64,000 nt of DNA from Patella vulgata (taxonomy: Eukaryota; Mollusca; Gastropoda; Patellidae). Shown here one piece after another: positions 20,816 to 32,479 of this stretch. The translations under genes and the position numbers were made by a program. Under the pieces are notes generated by a model that ran no database searches, had not been told where the DNA came from, and saw nothing but the letters and a program-made list of their open reading frames with translations. Location: positions 48,640,539 to 48,704,538 of the forward strand of contig NC_065883.2 in the NCBI RefSeq assembly GCF_932274485.2, written 5' to 3'. The stretch's first letter is position 1, and each line of letters begins with the position of its first letter.

Positions 20816-22380
20816 TATGTTTGTACAAGTGTACATTCTTGGAATTGTATTACCATTAACAATATGGAGATCAATTATAATAACCTTTGGCCTTGTTCAT
20901 GAATCCTTAAATTTTTGAAAATTTAGTTCTTAATATGAAACTATCTAAATAATATATTGCTTAAATCAATGTGTGTTGTTAATGTCATTCAAAAAGGCGG
21001 CTGTCTACATATACAATATATAAAATAGGTCATGAGTCGATTGTTGCCGTTTTTTTATTTCGAATTTAAAAGTTCAACACTTAATTATATAAGTTGTAAA
21101 ACCATATAAAAATAAAGGTTGGACAAAGACTAGTTCCATTTTTTTAAGTTATGAATCTGAAAAATAGATAATAATGACCCAGTCAATTAACATAGAGATC
21201 TACTCTAGCTATATGAGTCCATATATTTATCGTCTCTCGATAAAAGACCTATCTCTGAAAATTAAAATTCCCCGATTTGATTATTCTTTTAATATAACGT
21301 AATTATGTAACCTCATATAAAATATGGTAGAGCGTATACAAACAAATTATATGAATAGATTCATTATCAGAAATATTACAGGCCTTTCAAACGAACAGCC
21401 GCCATTTTTAGACCTACATAGATGTACAAATATATTTTTATCGTCTCGGGCAAGGTCAAGGTCACGATCTGTTCACGGTTGATGATTGTGTTTAAATCGG
21501 TTTATATCATATTATTTCTATTCACATTACAATATTTTTTTATAGGTTACGGTTATTGTTGTTATTTATCTAAATTGCTTCAATTATTTATTAAATATTT
21601 TTTGTTTGTTCGTTTGACCGGAACGTACGGAATTCTGGGATTTAAAATGGCGGCATAGATTATTATTTTTCCCAAAGAAGAAATGATGCCGTGATTTAAA
21701 GTTAAATAAAGCTATTCCACACATACACACACGATTTTGGATTCAGCAAAGTAAAGTTGAAGGTAAGTGCACTTTTTATGCGAACTTCCGTTGACAGTAT
21801 ACCGATAGATCTAATGTTGATAAAAAAAATAATCTGGCCGTGGAAAAAGTTTGCACGCAACTTTGTATATCAGACAGTCAGTATTTGTTTTTAACACGAT
21901 GCAGTTACATTGTCCGTAAACCATACTATTCATAAACAAAATCAACATTGCTTTAAGTTATCGAAAGTAATACTGGTTCCAAAATTGTTTTTAAAAAATC
22001 TGGATCCAAAAATTATCAGGGTGTTTCAGGTTGGGTTTTTTGTTGTTATTGTACTGATATTTTTGCAAATTTAATAATGCATAATGCAACGTAGGTTAAG
22101 TAGGTATTTCTTGAGACTGTAAATGTTAAATTTTTTTAGAAGACATTTTAATGTATTAACTTGCCAAGTCTATAATCAAGTCTCAATGCCATCGGGTGCT
22201 CGAGATGTTCACAGATTCAAACACTGGCGGTTAATGTTAATGATTTAATTTAATTGAAAAATGGATAATCAAGACTTTAAGCTTATATACATAGGCCTAT
22301 TTATATGATATAACATTAAATAACAAGTTTGCCCGTACATACTTGTACATAAAGGTTTCAGTCCTACTCTCCTGCTTATT
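20816..22380. other. Unique-looking noncoding DNA, includes a promoter candidate
   Basis: AT-rich DNA without credible coding frames. The only notable content is the YY1-like promoter candidate at 21386-21762. Confidence 0.5.
21386..21762 (+). promoter_or_regulatory. Candidate YY1-type promoter and noncoding first exon
   Basis: CCGCCATTTTT at 21399-21409 and AAAATGGCGGC at 21644-21654 are inverted copies of the YY1 core-promoter motif. Each is next to TCAAACGAACA or its complement. A perfect donor, AG then GTAAGT, follows at 21763. The visible ABCC10 coding exon has an upstream acceptor at 40846, so a far upstream first exon is needed. This site has the right strand, but nothing links the two across 19 kb. 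Confidence 0.25.
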
Positions 22381-22382
22381 TT

Positions 22383-22685
22383 TTCTTGTGGTGGCCAAGA
22401 AAGTTCATCAGGATTTTCTGGCATGGTTCCTCTTTTAACTGGTGCAAGACAGAGGGGCTGGTAAGGGCTAATGTACAGTTGTTCGGATAGGACAAAAAAA
22501 CAAGCTCTTTTGTACACACGGTCCAGTCAAAATTTCCATCACAGCACACTTTCAAGCATTTGTCCAACTTCTTTAACCCAGTTTGAGCAGAACAGTATGA
22601 TGTTGAACCCCATTTCATTACAGATCCACAGTAGATTGGCTGTCAGCCCAGTTGGAGCTGAACAGTAGGCCGTTTAACCCAATTA
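22383..22685 (+). mobile_element. SINE-A copy, degraded, with an extra tail piece
   Basis: It starts at GTGGCCAAGAAAGTTCATC (just after the B box), runs through GGGGCTGGTAAGGGC and ends GATGTTGAACCCCATTTC. A second short SINE-A end (CCCAGTTGGAGCTGAACAG) lies at 22650-22685. Confidence 0.75.
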
Positions 22686-22689
22686 CGTT

Positions 22690-23950
22690 TTTTGGGGGGG
22701 AGTATAAAGTTGCTTTTTATTTATTTTGGTTTTTTTTTTACAGATCCTACATGTATATTTGAGCACCCTTGGTGGCAGTAATGACAAAGAAGTTCTAAAA
22801 AGATTTATATGGGCTTTATAATGAAAGTTAGACAACACTACTACTTGTCACATAATGTAATGATATAAATATATATGTATCTATGGTAGCACAAATATCA
22901 TCAGAATGTAGGCCAAAGCTTTACAAGCATTGTAGGCCTAAAATACTTTCTGTCTGAACTTTTGACAGTCAATTCTTTGATGACTAGTTAGTTTAGAGCA
23001 GATATCCTGTCACAGTATTATATAACAGCTCTTTGGCTTAAAGTTTAAACTGAGTTGTATCAGTGAGTTGAAAATCATCTGGGTTCCTGTTATTGCTCCC
23101 TGCTGCAGCCAGTAAACAATAACCTTTTGCGTTCCTTACAAATCTTCCAATTTTTACTGATAGATCAACCATAGCAAAGATCTCTATTAAGATTACATTT
23201 GTAATGTGTGTAACAAATTCTATGACATAGGTATAATATTGGTGTAGTTAAGTATATACCATATTTATGCACACATTTCAATGTTGGCATATTATTAGTC
23301 TCTATCATCTAGAAAAAAATATTCTATATTCTACGAATATTAGTGTGGTTGCGTTGTCAACATTTGAGAATAATCGGTCATAGGCTAGATTATCCGGTCT
23401 TTTACATTATCATAAACAAAGTCTAAGGGAGGTAACTAGTCCTAAAACAAGATGTTGACGCCCATGAAATTTATATAAGAATGCCATTTCCGAAAGTCCA
23501 TTTGATTGCATTGTCAGTTCAATATCCAACACTCTTAATTTTTTTTTATTGTAAAATTTCTCTCTTCATGGGCCATATCTATGTTGTTTTTTTTATTGAA
23601 TCCTAATTCGTCATCACGATTCATGTTTGTTTATAAATGCAAGTGTTATTGACAACTGTCCCAGACCCTCATTATTTATATGGCCCAACTTTTCTTCGGC
23701 GTACACCGGCACGGTATTAGACTAGGATAACAGTTCCGAAACTCGTGGAGTTGAAAAACATTAGTCTTATATACCGCCTCTACTTAATTATGGATGTAGG
23801 TCGGAAAAATGTAAAATTTGGCAATTTGACTGATACTCAACATCGACTTATACCCTGTATGGTAATGTTATGATGCCCCCTCTTCCAGACAAGACATAGG
23901 CTATAACTGTTTCAAATGACAAGTGCTAAATGAAGTATTTATGTGGTCTT
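22690..23950. other. Noncoding DNA with one diverged duplicated block
   Basis: No coding frame. About 180 bp from 23115 (AACCTTTTGCG, ATCAACCATAGCAAA, AATATTGGTGTAGT) recur in diverged form from 25507. Confidence 0.5.
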
Positions 23951-23960
23951 TGGTGAAAGA

Positions 23961-24322
23961 AATGAAATGAAATGAAATGGGGTTTAACGTCCTACTGTTC
24001 TGCTCCTAACCTGGGCTAATGAAGACGAGCATATGCCATACAGTGTGCTATGAGGGAAATTTTGCCTGGGCAGCGGGGCTACGGCCTACTCTTATATCGA
24101 ATTCCAACTGCCAAGGGATCTTTTACGTGCACGCCAATGTCTACACAGGACCTCAGTTTTTCGTCCCATAATGACTAGACAGCTGTCCTTGTCAGTCCCT
24201 CCGTCCTGCATCACTGACAAGGGAAACCATGCCGGAATATCAGGATGAACTCACAGGGATCGAACACCCGATCTCCAGGCTAGCGAGCCAGCGTCTGACC
24301 CCCTTAGCCACGTGATCCCCCC
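23961..24322 (-). mobile_element. SINE-A, full copy, first of a serial insertion
   Basis: Full-length on the - strand with a clear ATTTC tail and tRNA-like head. It is flanked by CTTTGGTGAAAGA at 23948-23960 and 24323-24335. The right duplicate served as the target of the next SINE. Confidence 0.9.
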
Positions 24323-24335
24323 CTTTGGTGAAAGA

Positions 24336-24624
24336 GAGAGAGAGAGAGAGAGAAATGGGGTTTACCGTCCACTCGACACAAACTAGGTCACTTCGGGACT
24401 AACATATGGTTTAATTTTTTATTTACATAATTCGCTTGCGCGTAGGGGTCTTTAGGAGTGGGAGGAAACCGGAAGACCCGGAGAAAACCCATGAGGTTGA
24501 CAGGCGACCCTACTCCTTGCCATGTACAACCGGGGATTCGAAACCACGCCAGTCGACTCAATGACAGACTTTATGATACAGCGCGCGCACGCTAACCATT
24601 CAGCCATCCACCCCACCCACCCCC
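24336..24624 (-). mobile_element. SINE-B, full copy, second of a serial insertion
   Basis: Long GAGAGAGA tail, the body with AATTCGCTTGCGCGTAGGGG and the head up to a CCACCCC run. It is flanked by TTTGGTGAAAGA on both sides (about 24324 and 24626). Confidence 0.9.
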
Positions 24625-24657
24625 CCTTTGGTGAAAGAAAACAGAGCTGTGGCTAGT

Positions 24658-25017
24658 GAAATGAAAGTTTAACGTCCTACTGTTTTGCTCTGAACTGGGC
24701 TAATGAAGATGGGCATACGCCATACAGTGTGCTATGTGGGAAATTTTGCCCGGACAGTGGCACTACGGCCTTCTCTTATATCGAAGTCTAACTTCAAGGG
24801 CTCTTGTACGTGCACGCCAATGTGTACATGGGACCTCATTTTTTTGTCCCATTTTAATGACTAGACAGCTGTCTTGTCTAGCCCTCTGTCCTGCATCACT
24901 GACAAGGGAGAACCACGCCGGAAAATCTGGAGTAACTTTCTCGGCCAATGCAGGGATCGACCACCCGACCTCCAGACTAGATAGCCAGTGTCTTACCGAC
25001 TTAACCAAGGTGATCCC
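24658..25017 (-). mobile_element. SINE-A, full copy
   Basis: Tail GAAATGAAAGTTTAACGTCC; head complement ending CTTAACCAAGGTGATCCCC. A short target duplication (TGTGGCTA) flanks it at about 24648 and 25022. It is the third - strand SINE in a row. Confidence 0.88.
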
Positions 25018-25215
25018 CGTTGTGGCTACAATTCCTGGATTTGAAGGTCAGGTATGATATGAAATGAATATTTTGAACCGGTTCACCAATGCAACCAATC
25101 CGTGACTGGTTAACTGATAGAGGGTTACATCCTTGATATAAATATACTTGTCGCGGGTTTTAAAAATAGAAATATATATATAAAGGTAGCTCAAAATTCA
25201 TCTCTACATGTACAT

Positions 25216-25510
25216 AGGTCAAGGGGGGATCATGTGGCTAAGTGGGTAAGACGCTGACTCGCTAGCCTTGAGGTCGGGTGTTCGATCCCTGCATTGGCCG
25301 AGAAAGTTCATCCTGATTGTCAGTGATGCAGGACGGAGGGCCTGACGAGGACAGCTGTCTAGTCGTTTGGATGGGACAAAAAAAAACAAGGTCCAGTGTA
25401 CACATTGACGTGCACATAAAAGATCCCCTGGCAGTTGGAATTCGATACAAGAGTAGGCCATAGCGCTGCTGCCCGGGCAAAATTTCCCTCATAGCACACT
25501 GTATGGCGTA
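25216..25510 (+). mobile_element. SINE-A copy, 3' truncated
   Basis: Intact A box (TGGCTAAGTGGGTAAG) and B box (GGTCGGGTGTTCGATCCC). The copy stops at CACTGTATGGCGTA and joins the diverged block that is also found at 23115. Confidence 0.88.
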
Positions 25511-25904
25511 ACCTTTTGCGTCTCTTCAAAATATTTCAAATCTTTTGTCATGGATCAACCATTGCAAATATCCGTGTTACAATTATATTTGAAATGTGTT
25601 AAACCAATTCTGCAACACATGTAATATTGGTGTAGTATATATCTTTGTTTATACACCCACATATCAATTTTGGCCCTGTTTGTCCGTACACTAGGTGTGA
25701 AATGTGAATCATTCCGATTGTGAGAGGACAAGCATTATCAATATACAGCTTTTCAGGACTTTGCCTTCCTTGGTTAATTCTCCCTTTTTCAAATGCAATA
25801 GATGCTGTGTTTATTCTTAATTGATCTTTTTCAAATTTGTGTTACACACTGGAATCATGAGAGGACGAAACCTATCAATATTCAGCATTCCACAACATTC
25901 CATT

Positions 25905-26215
25905 CCAGTGTCGGCCGAGAAAGTTCTTCGTGATTTCCAGACTTGGTTTCCTCCCCTTGTCAGAGGTGCAGGACAGAGGGCCTGACAAGGAGGGACAGCT
26001 GTCTAGTCGTTTGGATGGTACGAATGACCGAGGTCCTGTGCACACATTGGTGTGCACGTGAAAGATCCCTTGGCAGTTTGAATTCGATATAAGAGTAGGC
26101 TTTAGCGCCGCTGTCTGGATAAAATTCCATAATAGGACACTGTATAGCATATTTCCATGTCATTAGCCCTGTCGGAATAGGACATTAATCCCCATTTCAT
26201 TTCATTCATTCCAAA
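25905..26215 (+). mobile_element. SINE-A copy, head missing
   Basis: Starts at GGCCGAGAAAGTTC, keeps the body (GTGCACGTGAAAGATCCC) and ends at a decayed CCCCATTTCATTTC. Confidence 0.8.
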
Positions 26216-26355
26216 GTTAACTCCTATTCCATCAATACCTTGAGCAAATAAGATAGAGGCTATAGGTTTTGGCCCAATTTGGTCAATATCCCAGTTTTTT
26301 CTTTCTTATATGCATATCAACACTTTCATAGCGCTAATGTAGACCTTTTTCTTGA

Positions 26356-26560
26356 ACATTTTCCCTTGTCAGTGATGCCGGACAGAGGACCTGACATGGA
26401 TGGCTGACTAGTCATACGGAAGGGACAAAAAAAACAAGGTACAGTGTAAACTCAATTGTGTGTGTGTGAAAGATCCCTTGGCAGATGGAATTTTATATAA
26501 GAGTACGCCATAGCTCTGCACACTGTGTGGCATATGCCCGTCTTCATTTCTCAAACAGCT
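26356..26560 (+). mobile_element. SINE-A internal fragment
   Basis: CCCTTGTCAGTGATGCCGGAC through GTGGCATATGCCCGTCTTC. Both ends are missing. Confidence 0.7.
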
Positions 26561-26734
26561 GTGGATAAAAACTGTTAATATTTAAATGTGTATTTTGTAT
26601 TTTATAACATTATATTTTTGTCTTTTAAATAAAGTATATGTATACATACTTGTAGTATATTTTGTCATATAATTCTGCAAGATTTTTAACTTTTCTGTGC
26701 AATACATTTAGAATTCTGACTGGTTATGGGTAGA

Positions 26735-26960
26735 TAGAGAGCAATGGGGTAAAACATCCAATAGACATAAACTGTCCTTTGGGACTAAGTGATTCAATTC
26801 AAGTTGAATAATTCATCCGCACCAGGAATCTTTAGTAGTAGGAGGACCCAGAGAAAACCCATGTTCAAGTTGGGTGTGGAAACTAACCACTTGACTCAAT
26901 GACAGACCTTATGATCTAAAGCGCACACGTTGGACCACTCAACTTTTAGCCTCACCCACG
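26735..26960 (-). mobile_element. Old SINE-B copy
   Basis: Matches the 18695-18958 copy along its length with many changes (GGGACTAAGT, AATCTTTAGTAGTAGGAGG, GACTCAATGACAGACC). Confidence 0.75.
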
Positions 26961-26989
26961 GGTCAGGAAAATTTGATTATTGGTTGAAT

Positions 26990-27408
26990 GTACTTCCCAT
27001 TTACTGCCGCAAATAATGAATAATTTTGAAGGTTTTAATGGTTGGTTATATTTTCGTAACTTTGCTCATAAAAATTTGACATTAGAATTGCATCCGTAAA
27101 TGATGTTAATTTAATGTTAGATTTACGTTATAATGGTCGGTTAGATATCCATCATTTTGCTCATCCTTTTAACGACAATTTAACGTCAGGAAATGACGTT
27201 AATCTAGCGTAAAGTTTACGTCATTTTTACGTTATATTTACATCATTTTCTGACGTAAATCTAACGTAAAGTTTACGTCATTTTCTGACGTAAATCTAAC
27301 GAAAATGACGTAAACTTTACGCAAATTTTACGTTAGATTTACGTCAGAAAATGACTGACCATTTTTACGTAAATGTAACGTAAAATTAACATCATATTGT
27401 TATGTGGG
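26990..27408 (-). repeat. Right ACGTAA-rich terminal array
   Basis: Alternating GACGTAAATCTAACG and its complement, ending TTGTTATGTGGG at the satellite junction. It is the inverted partner of 16942-17660. Confidence 0.8.
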
Positions 27409-30400
27409 ATTACCGTAAACATAATAAACATATTGGAGAATCGGGTTAGGGTAGGCTAACTGTGCACGCAATAACTTCTAAACTAGCTTTGGTGGCTTCA
27501 ATATTTTTATTTCACCAACTGTACAGTTGCATAGGCCATGAACATGCCAAATTTCATTAACTTTCTATGTTGGCGTATCGAGTTATGCCAAATTTCATTA
27601 ACTTTCTATGTTGGCGTATCGAGTTATACCACCGCAAAGTTCCTAGCACCCGGATTCGAGGCGGAGTTTGTGGGTTCAATAAACAACGGGTACCCCCACA
27701 CTGCATCAAAAAACGACCCAAAACAGCTTTGGTGGGAAAATGTTTTTTTCTTTCTCGGAATCAAGAGATGAATAAACTACTAGAATGCAAAATTTCAGAA
27801 GGCTCCTATGTTGGCGTTTCGAGATATATTACCGTAAACATACTAAACATATTGGAGAATCGGGTTTGTGGGTTCAATAAACAACGGGTATACCCACACT
27901 GCGTCAAAAAACGACCCAAACCAGCTTTGGTGGGAAAATACTAGAATACAAAATTTCAGAAGGTTCCTATGCTGGCGTTTCGAGATATATTACCGTAAAA
28001 ATAATAAACATATTGGAGAATCGGGTTAGGGTAGGCTAACTGTGTAAGCAAAAACTTCTAAACTAGCTTTGGTGGCTTCAATATCTTTACTTCACTAAAT
28101 CGACAGATGAATAAGGCATGCACATGCCGAATTTCATTAACTGTCTATGTTGGCGTATGAGTTATACCACCACAAAGTTCCTAGCACTCGGATTCGAGGT
28201 GGAGTTTGTGGGTTCCATAAACAAGGGGTACGCCCACGCTGCATCAAAAAACGACCCAAACCAGCTTTGGTGGGAAAATGTTTTTTATTTCACGATATCA
28301 AGGGATGAATAAACTATTAGAATACAAAATTTCAGAAGGCTCCTATGTTGGCGTTTCGAGATATATTACCGTAAACATACTAAACATATGGGGGAATCGG
28401 CTTTGGGTAGGCTGACTGCACACGCAATAACTTCTAAACTAGCTTTGGTGGCTTCAATAATTTTATTGCACTAACTCGACAGATGAATAAGGTATGTACA
28501 TGCCGAATTTCATTAACTTTCTATGTTGGCGTATCGAGTAAAGTTCCTAGCACCCGGATTCGAGGTGGAGTTTGTGGGTTCAATAAACAACGGATACGCC
28601 CACGTTGCATCAAAAAACGACCCAAACCAGCTTTGGTGGGAAAATGTTTTTTTATTTCACGGAATCAAGGGATGAATAAACTACTAGAATACAAAATTTC
28701 AGAAGGTTCCTATGCTGGCGTTTCGAGATATTTTACCGTAAACATACTAAACATATTGGAGAATCGGGTTAGGGTAGGCTAACTGCGCACGCAATAACTT
28801 CTAAACTAGCTTTGGTGGCTTCAATATTTTTTATTTCACCAACTGGGCAGTTGCATAAGCCATGAACATGCCAAATTTAATTAACTTTCTATGTTGGCGT
28901 ATCGAGTTATACCACCGCAAATTTCCTAGCACCCGGATTCGAGGCGGAGTTTTTAGGTTCAATAAACAACGGGTACACCCACACTGCTTCAAAAAACGAC
29001 CCAAACCAGCTTTGGTGGGAAAATGTTTTTTATTTCACGGAATCAAGGGATGAATAAACTATTAGAATACAAAATTTCAGAAGGTTCCAATGCTGGCATT
29101 TCGAGATATATTACCGTAAACATACTAAACATATTGGAGAATCGGGTTAGGGTAGGCTAACTGCGCACGCAATAACTTCTAAACTAGCTTCGGTGGCTTC
29201 AATATCTTTACTTCACTAAATCGACAGATGAATAAGGTATGCACATGCCGAATTTCATTAACTTTCTATGTTGGCGTATCGAGTTATACCACCACAAAGT
29301 TCCTAGCACCCGGATTCGAGGTGGAGTTTGTGGGTTCAATAAACAACGGGTACGCCCACGTTGCATCAAAAAACGACCTAAACCAGCGTTTGTGCGAAAA
29401 TGTTTTTTTTTTTCACGGAATCAAGGGATGAATAAACTACTAGAATACAAAATTTCAGAAGGTTCCTATGCTGGCGTTTCGAGATATATTACCGTAAACA
29501 TACTAAACATATGGGGAGAATCAGGTTAGGGTAGACTCACTACGCACGTAATAACTTCTAAACTAGCTTTGGTGGCTTCAATATTTTTATTTCACCAACT
29601 GGACAGTTGCAATGGCCATGAACATGCCAAATTTCATTAACTTTCTATGTTGGCGTATCCAGTTATACCACCGCAAAGTTCCTAGCACTCGGATTCGAGG
29701 CAGAGTTTGTGGGTTCAATAAACAACGGGTACACCCACACTGCGTCAAAAAACGACCCAAACCAGCTTTGGTGGGAAAATGTTTTTTATTTCACGGAATC
29801 AAGGGATGAATAAACTATTAGAATACAAAATTTCAGAAGGTTCCTATGCTGGGGTTTCGAGATATATTACCGTAAACATACTAAACATATTGGAGAATCG
29901 GGTTAGGGTAGGCTAACTGCGCACGCAATAACTTCTAAAGTAGCTTTGGTGGCTTCAATATTTTTATTTCACCAACTGTACAGTTGCATAGGCCATGAAC
30001 ATGCCAAATTTCATTAACTTTCTATGTTGGCGTATCGAGTTATGCCAAATTTCATTAACTTTCTATGTTGGCGTATCGAGTTATACCACCGCAAAGTTCC
30101 TAGCACCCGGACTCGAGGCGGAGTTTGTGGGTTCAATAAACAACGGGTACCCCCACACTGCATCAAAAAACGACCCAAACCAGCTTTGGTGGGAAAATGT
30201 TTTTTCTTTCTCGGAATCAAGAGATGAATAAACTACTAGAATGCAAAATTTCAGAAGGCTCCTATGTTGGCGTTTCGAGATATATTACCGTAAACATACT
30301 AAACATATTGGAGAATCAGGTTAGGGTAGGCTCACTGCGCACGTAAAAGCTTCTAAACTAGCTTTGGTGACTTCAATATCTTTATTTCACCAACTGGACA

Positions 30401-31800
30401 GGTGCATAAGGCATGAACATGGCAAATTTCATTAACTTTCTATGTGAGCGTATCGAGTTATACCACCGCAAATTTCCTAGCACCCGGATTCGAGGTGGAG
30501 TTTGTGTGTTCAATAAACAACGGGTACGCCCACGCTGCATCAAAAAACGACCCAAACCAGCTTTGGTGGGAAAATGTTTTTTCTTTATCGGAATCAAGAG
30601 ATGAATAAACTACTAGAATGCAAAATTTCAGAAGGCTCCTATGTTGGCGTTTCGAGATATATTACCGTAAACACACTAAACATATTGGAGAATCGGGTTA
30701 GGGTAGGCTCACTGCGCACGTAATAAATTCTAAACTAGCTTTGGTGGCTTCAATATCTTTATTTCACCAACTGGACAGGTGCATAAGGCATGAACATGGC
30801 AAATTTCATTAACTTTCTATGTGAGCGTATCGAGTTATACCACCGCAAAATTCCTAGCACCCGGATTCGAGACCGAGTTTGTGGGTTCAATAAACAACGG
30901 GTACGCCCACACTGCATCAAAAAACGACCCAAACCAGCTTTGGTGGGAAAATGTTTTTATATTTCACGGAATCAAGGGATGAATAAACTACTAGAATACA
31001 AAATTTCAGAAGGTTCCTATGCTGGCGTTTCGAGATATTTTACCGTAAACATACTAAACATATTGGAGAATCGGGTTAGGGTAGGCTAACTGCGCACGCA
31101 ATAACTTCTAAACTAGCTTTGGTGGCTTCAATATTTTTTATTTCACCAACTGGGCAGTTGCATAAGCCATGAACATGCCAAATTTAATTAACTTTCTATG
31201 TTGGCGTATCGAGTTATACCACCGCAAATTTCCTAGCACCCGGATTCGAGGCGGAGTTTTTAGGTTCAATAAACAACGGGTACACCCACACTGCTTCAAA
31301 AATCGACCCAAACCAGCTTTGGTGGGAAAATGTTTTTTATTTCACGGAATCAAGGGATGAATAAACTATTAGAATACAAAATTTCAGAAGGTTCCAATGC
31401 TGGCATTTCGAGATATATTACCGTAAACATACTAAACATATTGGAGAATCGGGTTAGGGTAGGCTAACTGCGCACGCAATAACTTCTAAACTAGCTTTGG
31501 TGGCTTCAATATCTTTACTTCACTAAATCGACAGATGAATAAGGTATGCACATGCCGAATTTCATTAACTTTCTATGTTGGCGTATCGAGTTATACCACC
31601 ACAAAGTTCCTAGCACCCGGATTCGAGGTGGAGTTTGTGGGTTCAATAAACAACGGGTACACCCACGTTGCATCAAAAAACTACCTAAACCAGCTTTGGT
31701 GCGAAAATGTTTTTTATTTCACGGAATCAAGAGATGAATAAACTACTAGAATACAAAATTTCAGAAGGTTCATATGTTGGCGTTTCGAAATATATATTAC
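27409..31800 (+). repeat. Satellite array, about 377-bp monomers with a higher-order period
   Basis: About 11 monomers, each with ATTACCGTAAACATACTAAA, CTAGCTTTGGTGGCTTCAA, TTTCTATGTTGGCGTATCGA, AGCACCCGGATTCGAGG and CAGCTTTGGTGGGAAAATG. Spacing is 374-381 bp. One monomer type has an internal 41-bp duplication (at about 27580 and 30040). One shortened unit lies at 27850-27960. The block 28.45-29.49 kb recurs at 30.76-31.79 kb with a constant offset of 2,307 bp, i.e. six monomers, giving a higher-order structure. Each monomer leaves a 60-100 codon open stretch, but parts of both strands are open, so I do not call genes. Confidence 0.92.
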
Positions 31801-32479
31801 CGTATAATATAACTCGATACGCCAATATAGAAAGTTAATGAAATTTGGCATGTTCATGGCCTATGCAACTGTCCAGTTGGTGAAATAAAAATATTGAAGC
31901 CACCAAAGCTAGCTTAGAAGTTATTGCGTGCGCGGTTAGCCTACCCTAACCCGATTCTCCAATATGTTTAGTATGTTTACGGTAATATATCTCGAAACGC
32001 CAGCATAGGAACCTTCTGAAATTTTGTATTCTAGTAGTTTATTCATCCCTTGATTCCGTGAAATAAAAAACATTTTCCAACCAAAGCTGGTTTGGGTCGT
32101 TTTTTGACGCAACGTGGGCGTGCTCGTTGTTTATTGAACCCACAAACTCCACCTCGAATCCGGGTGCTAGGAACTTTGCGGTGGTATAACTCGATACGCC
32201 AACATAGAAAGTTAATGAAATTTGGCATGTTCATGCCTTATGCACCTGTCTAGTTGGTGAAATAAAGATATTGAAGCCACCAAAGCTAGTTTAGAAGTTA
32301 TTACGTGCGCAGTCAGCCTACCTCAACCCGATTCCCCCATATGTTTAGTATGTTTACGGTAATATCTCGAAACGCCAGCATAGGAGCCTTCTGAAATTTT
32401 GTATTCTAGTAGTTTATTCATTTCTTGATTCCGTGAAACAAAAAACATTTTCCCACCAAAGCTGGTTGGGGTACTTTTT
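31801..32479 (-). repeat. Inverted satellite monomers at the inner edge of the right arm
   Basis: At about 31801 the array flips orientation in the middle of a monomer. TTACCGTATAATATAACTCG is the junction. About two - strand monomers follow and lead into the right arm. Confidence 0.88.

Larger units (their letters stand above)
16942..27408. mobile_element. 10.5-kb element with CCC...GGG ends inserted in a satellite monomer
   Basis: The left end reads CCCAGTTAACATTGATGG; the right end read inward is CCCACATAACAATATGATG. Both are followed by long arrays of ACGTAAATCTAACG-type steps (left to about 17660, right from about 26990). The flanks join as GAGATAT-AT and AT-TACCG, which is an uninterrupted monomer plus a duplicated AT. 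The interior holds many SINE copies and noncoding DNA and no transposase frame. Either this is one old nonautonomous foldback element, or two termini that captured the interior. No family is recognised. Confidence 0.6.

Noticed and set aside
17700-25300. Host tRNA genes at the A-box/B-box matches
   Set aside because: Each match is the head of a SINE copy with the same downstream body and tail; none folds as a free-standing tRNA with a proper acceptor end.
27538-31741. Repeated 60-100 codon open frames (MNMPNFINFLCWRIELYH...) as a tandem gene family
   Set aside because: They are simply the satellite monomer read in one frame. The monomer length is not a multiple of three, frames are open on the other strand too in some units (e.g. 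30014-30220), and differences between units do not favour silent sites by eye.
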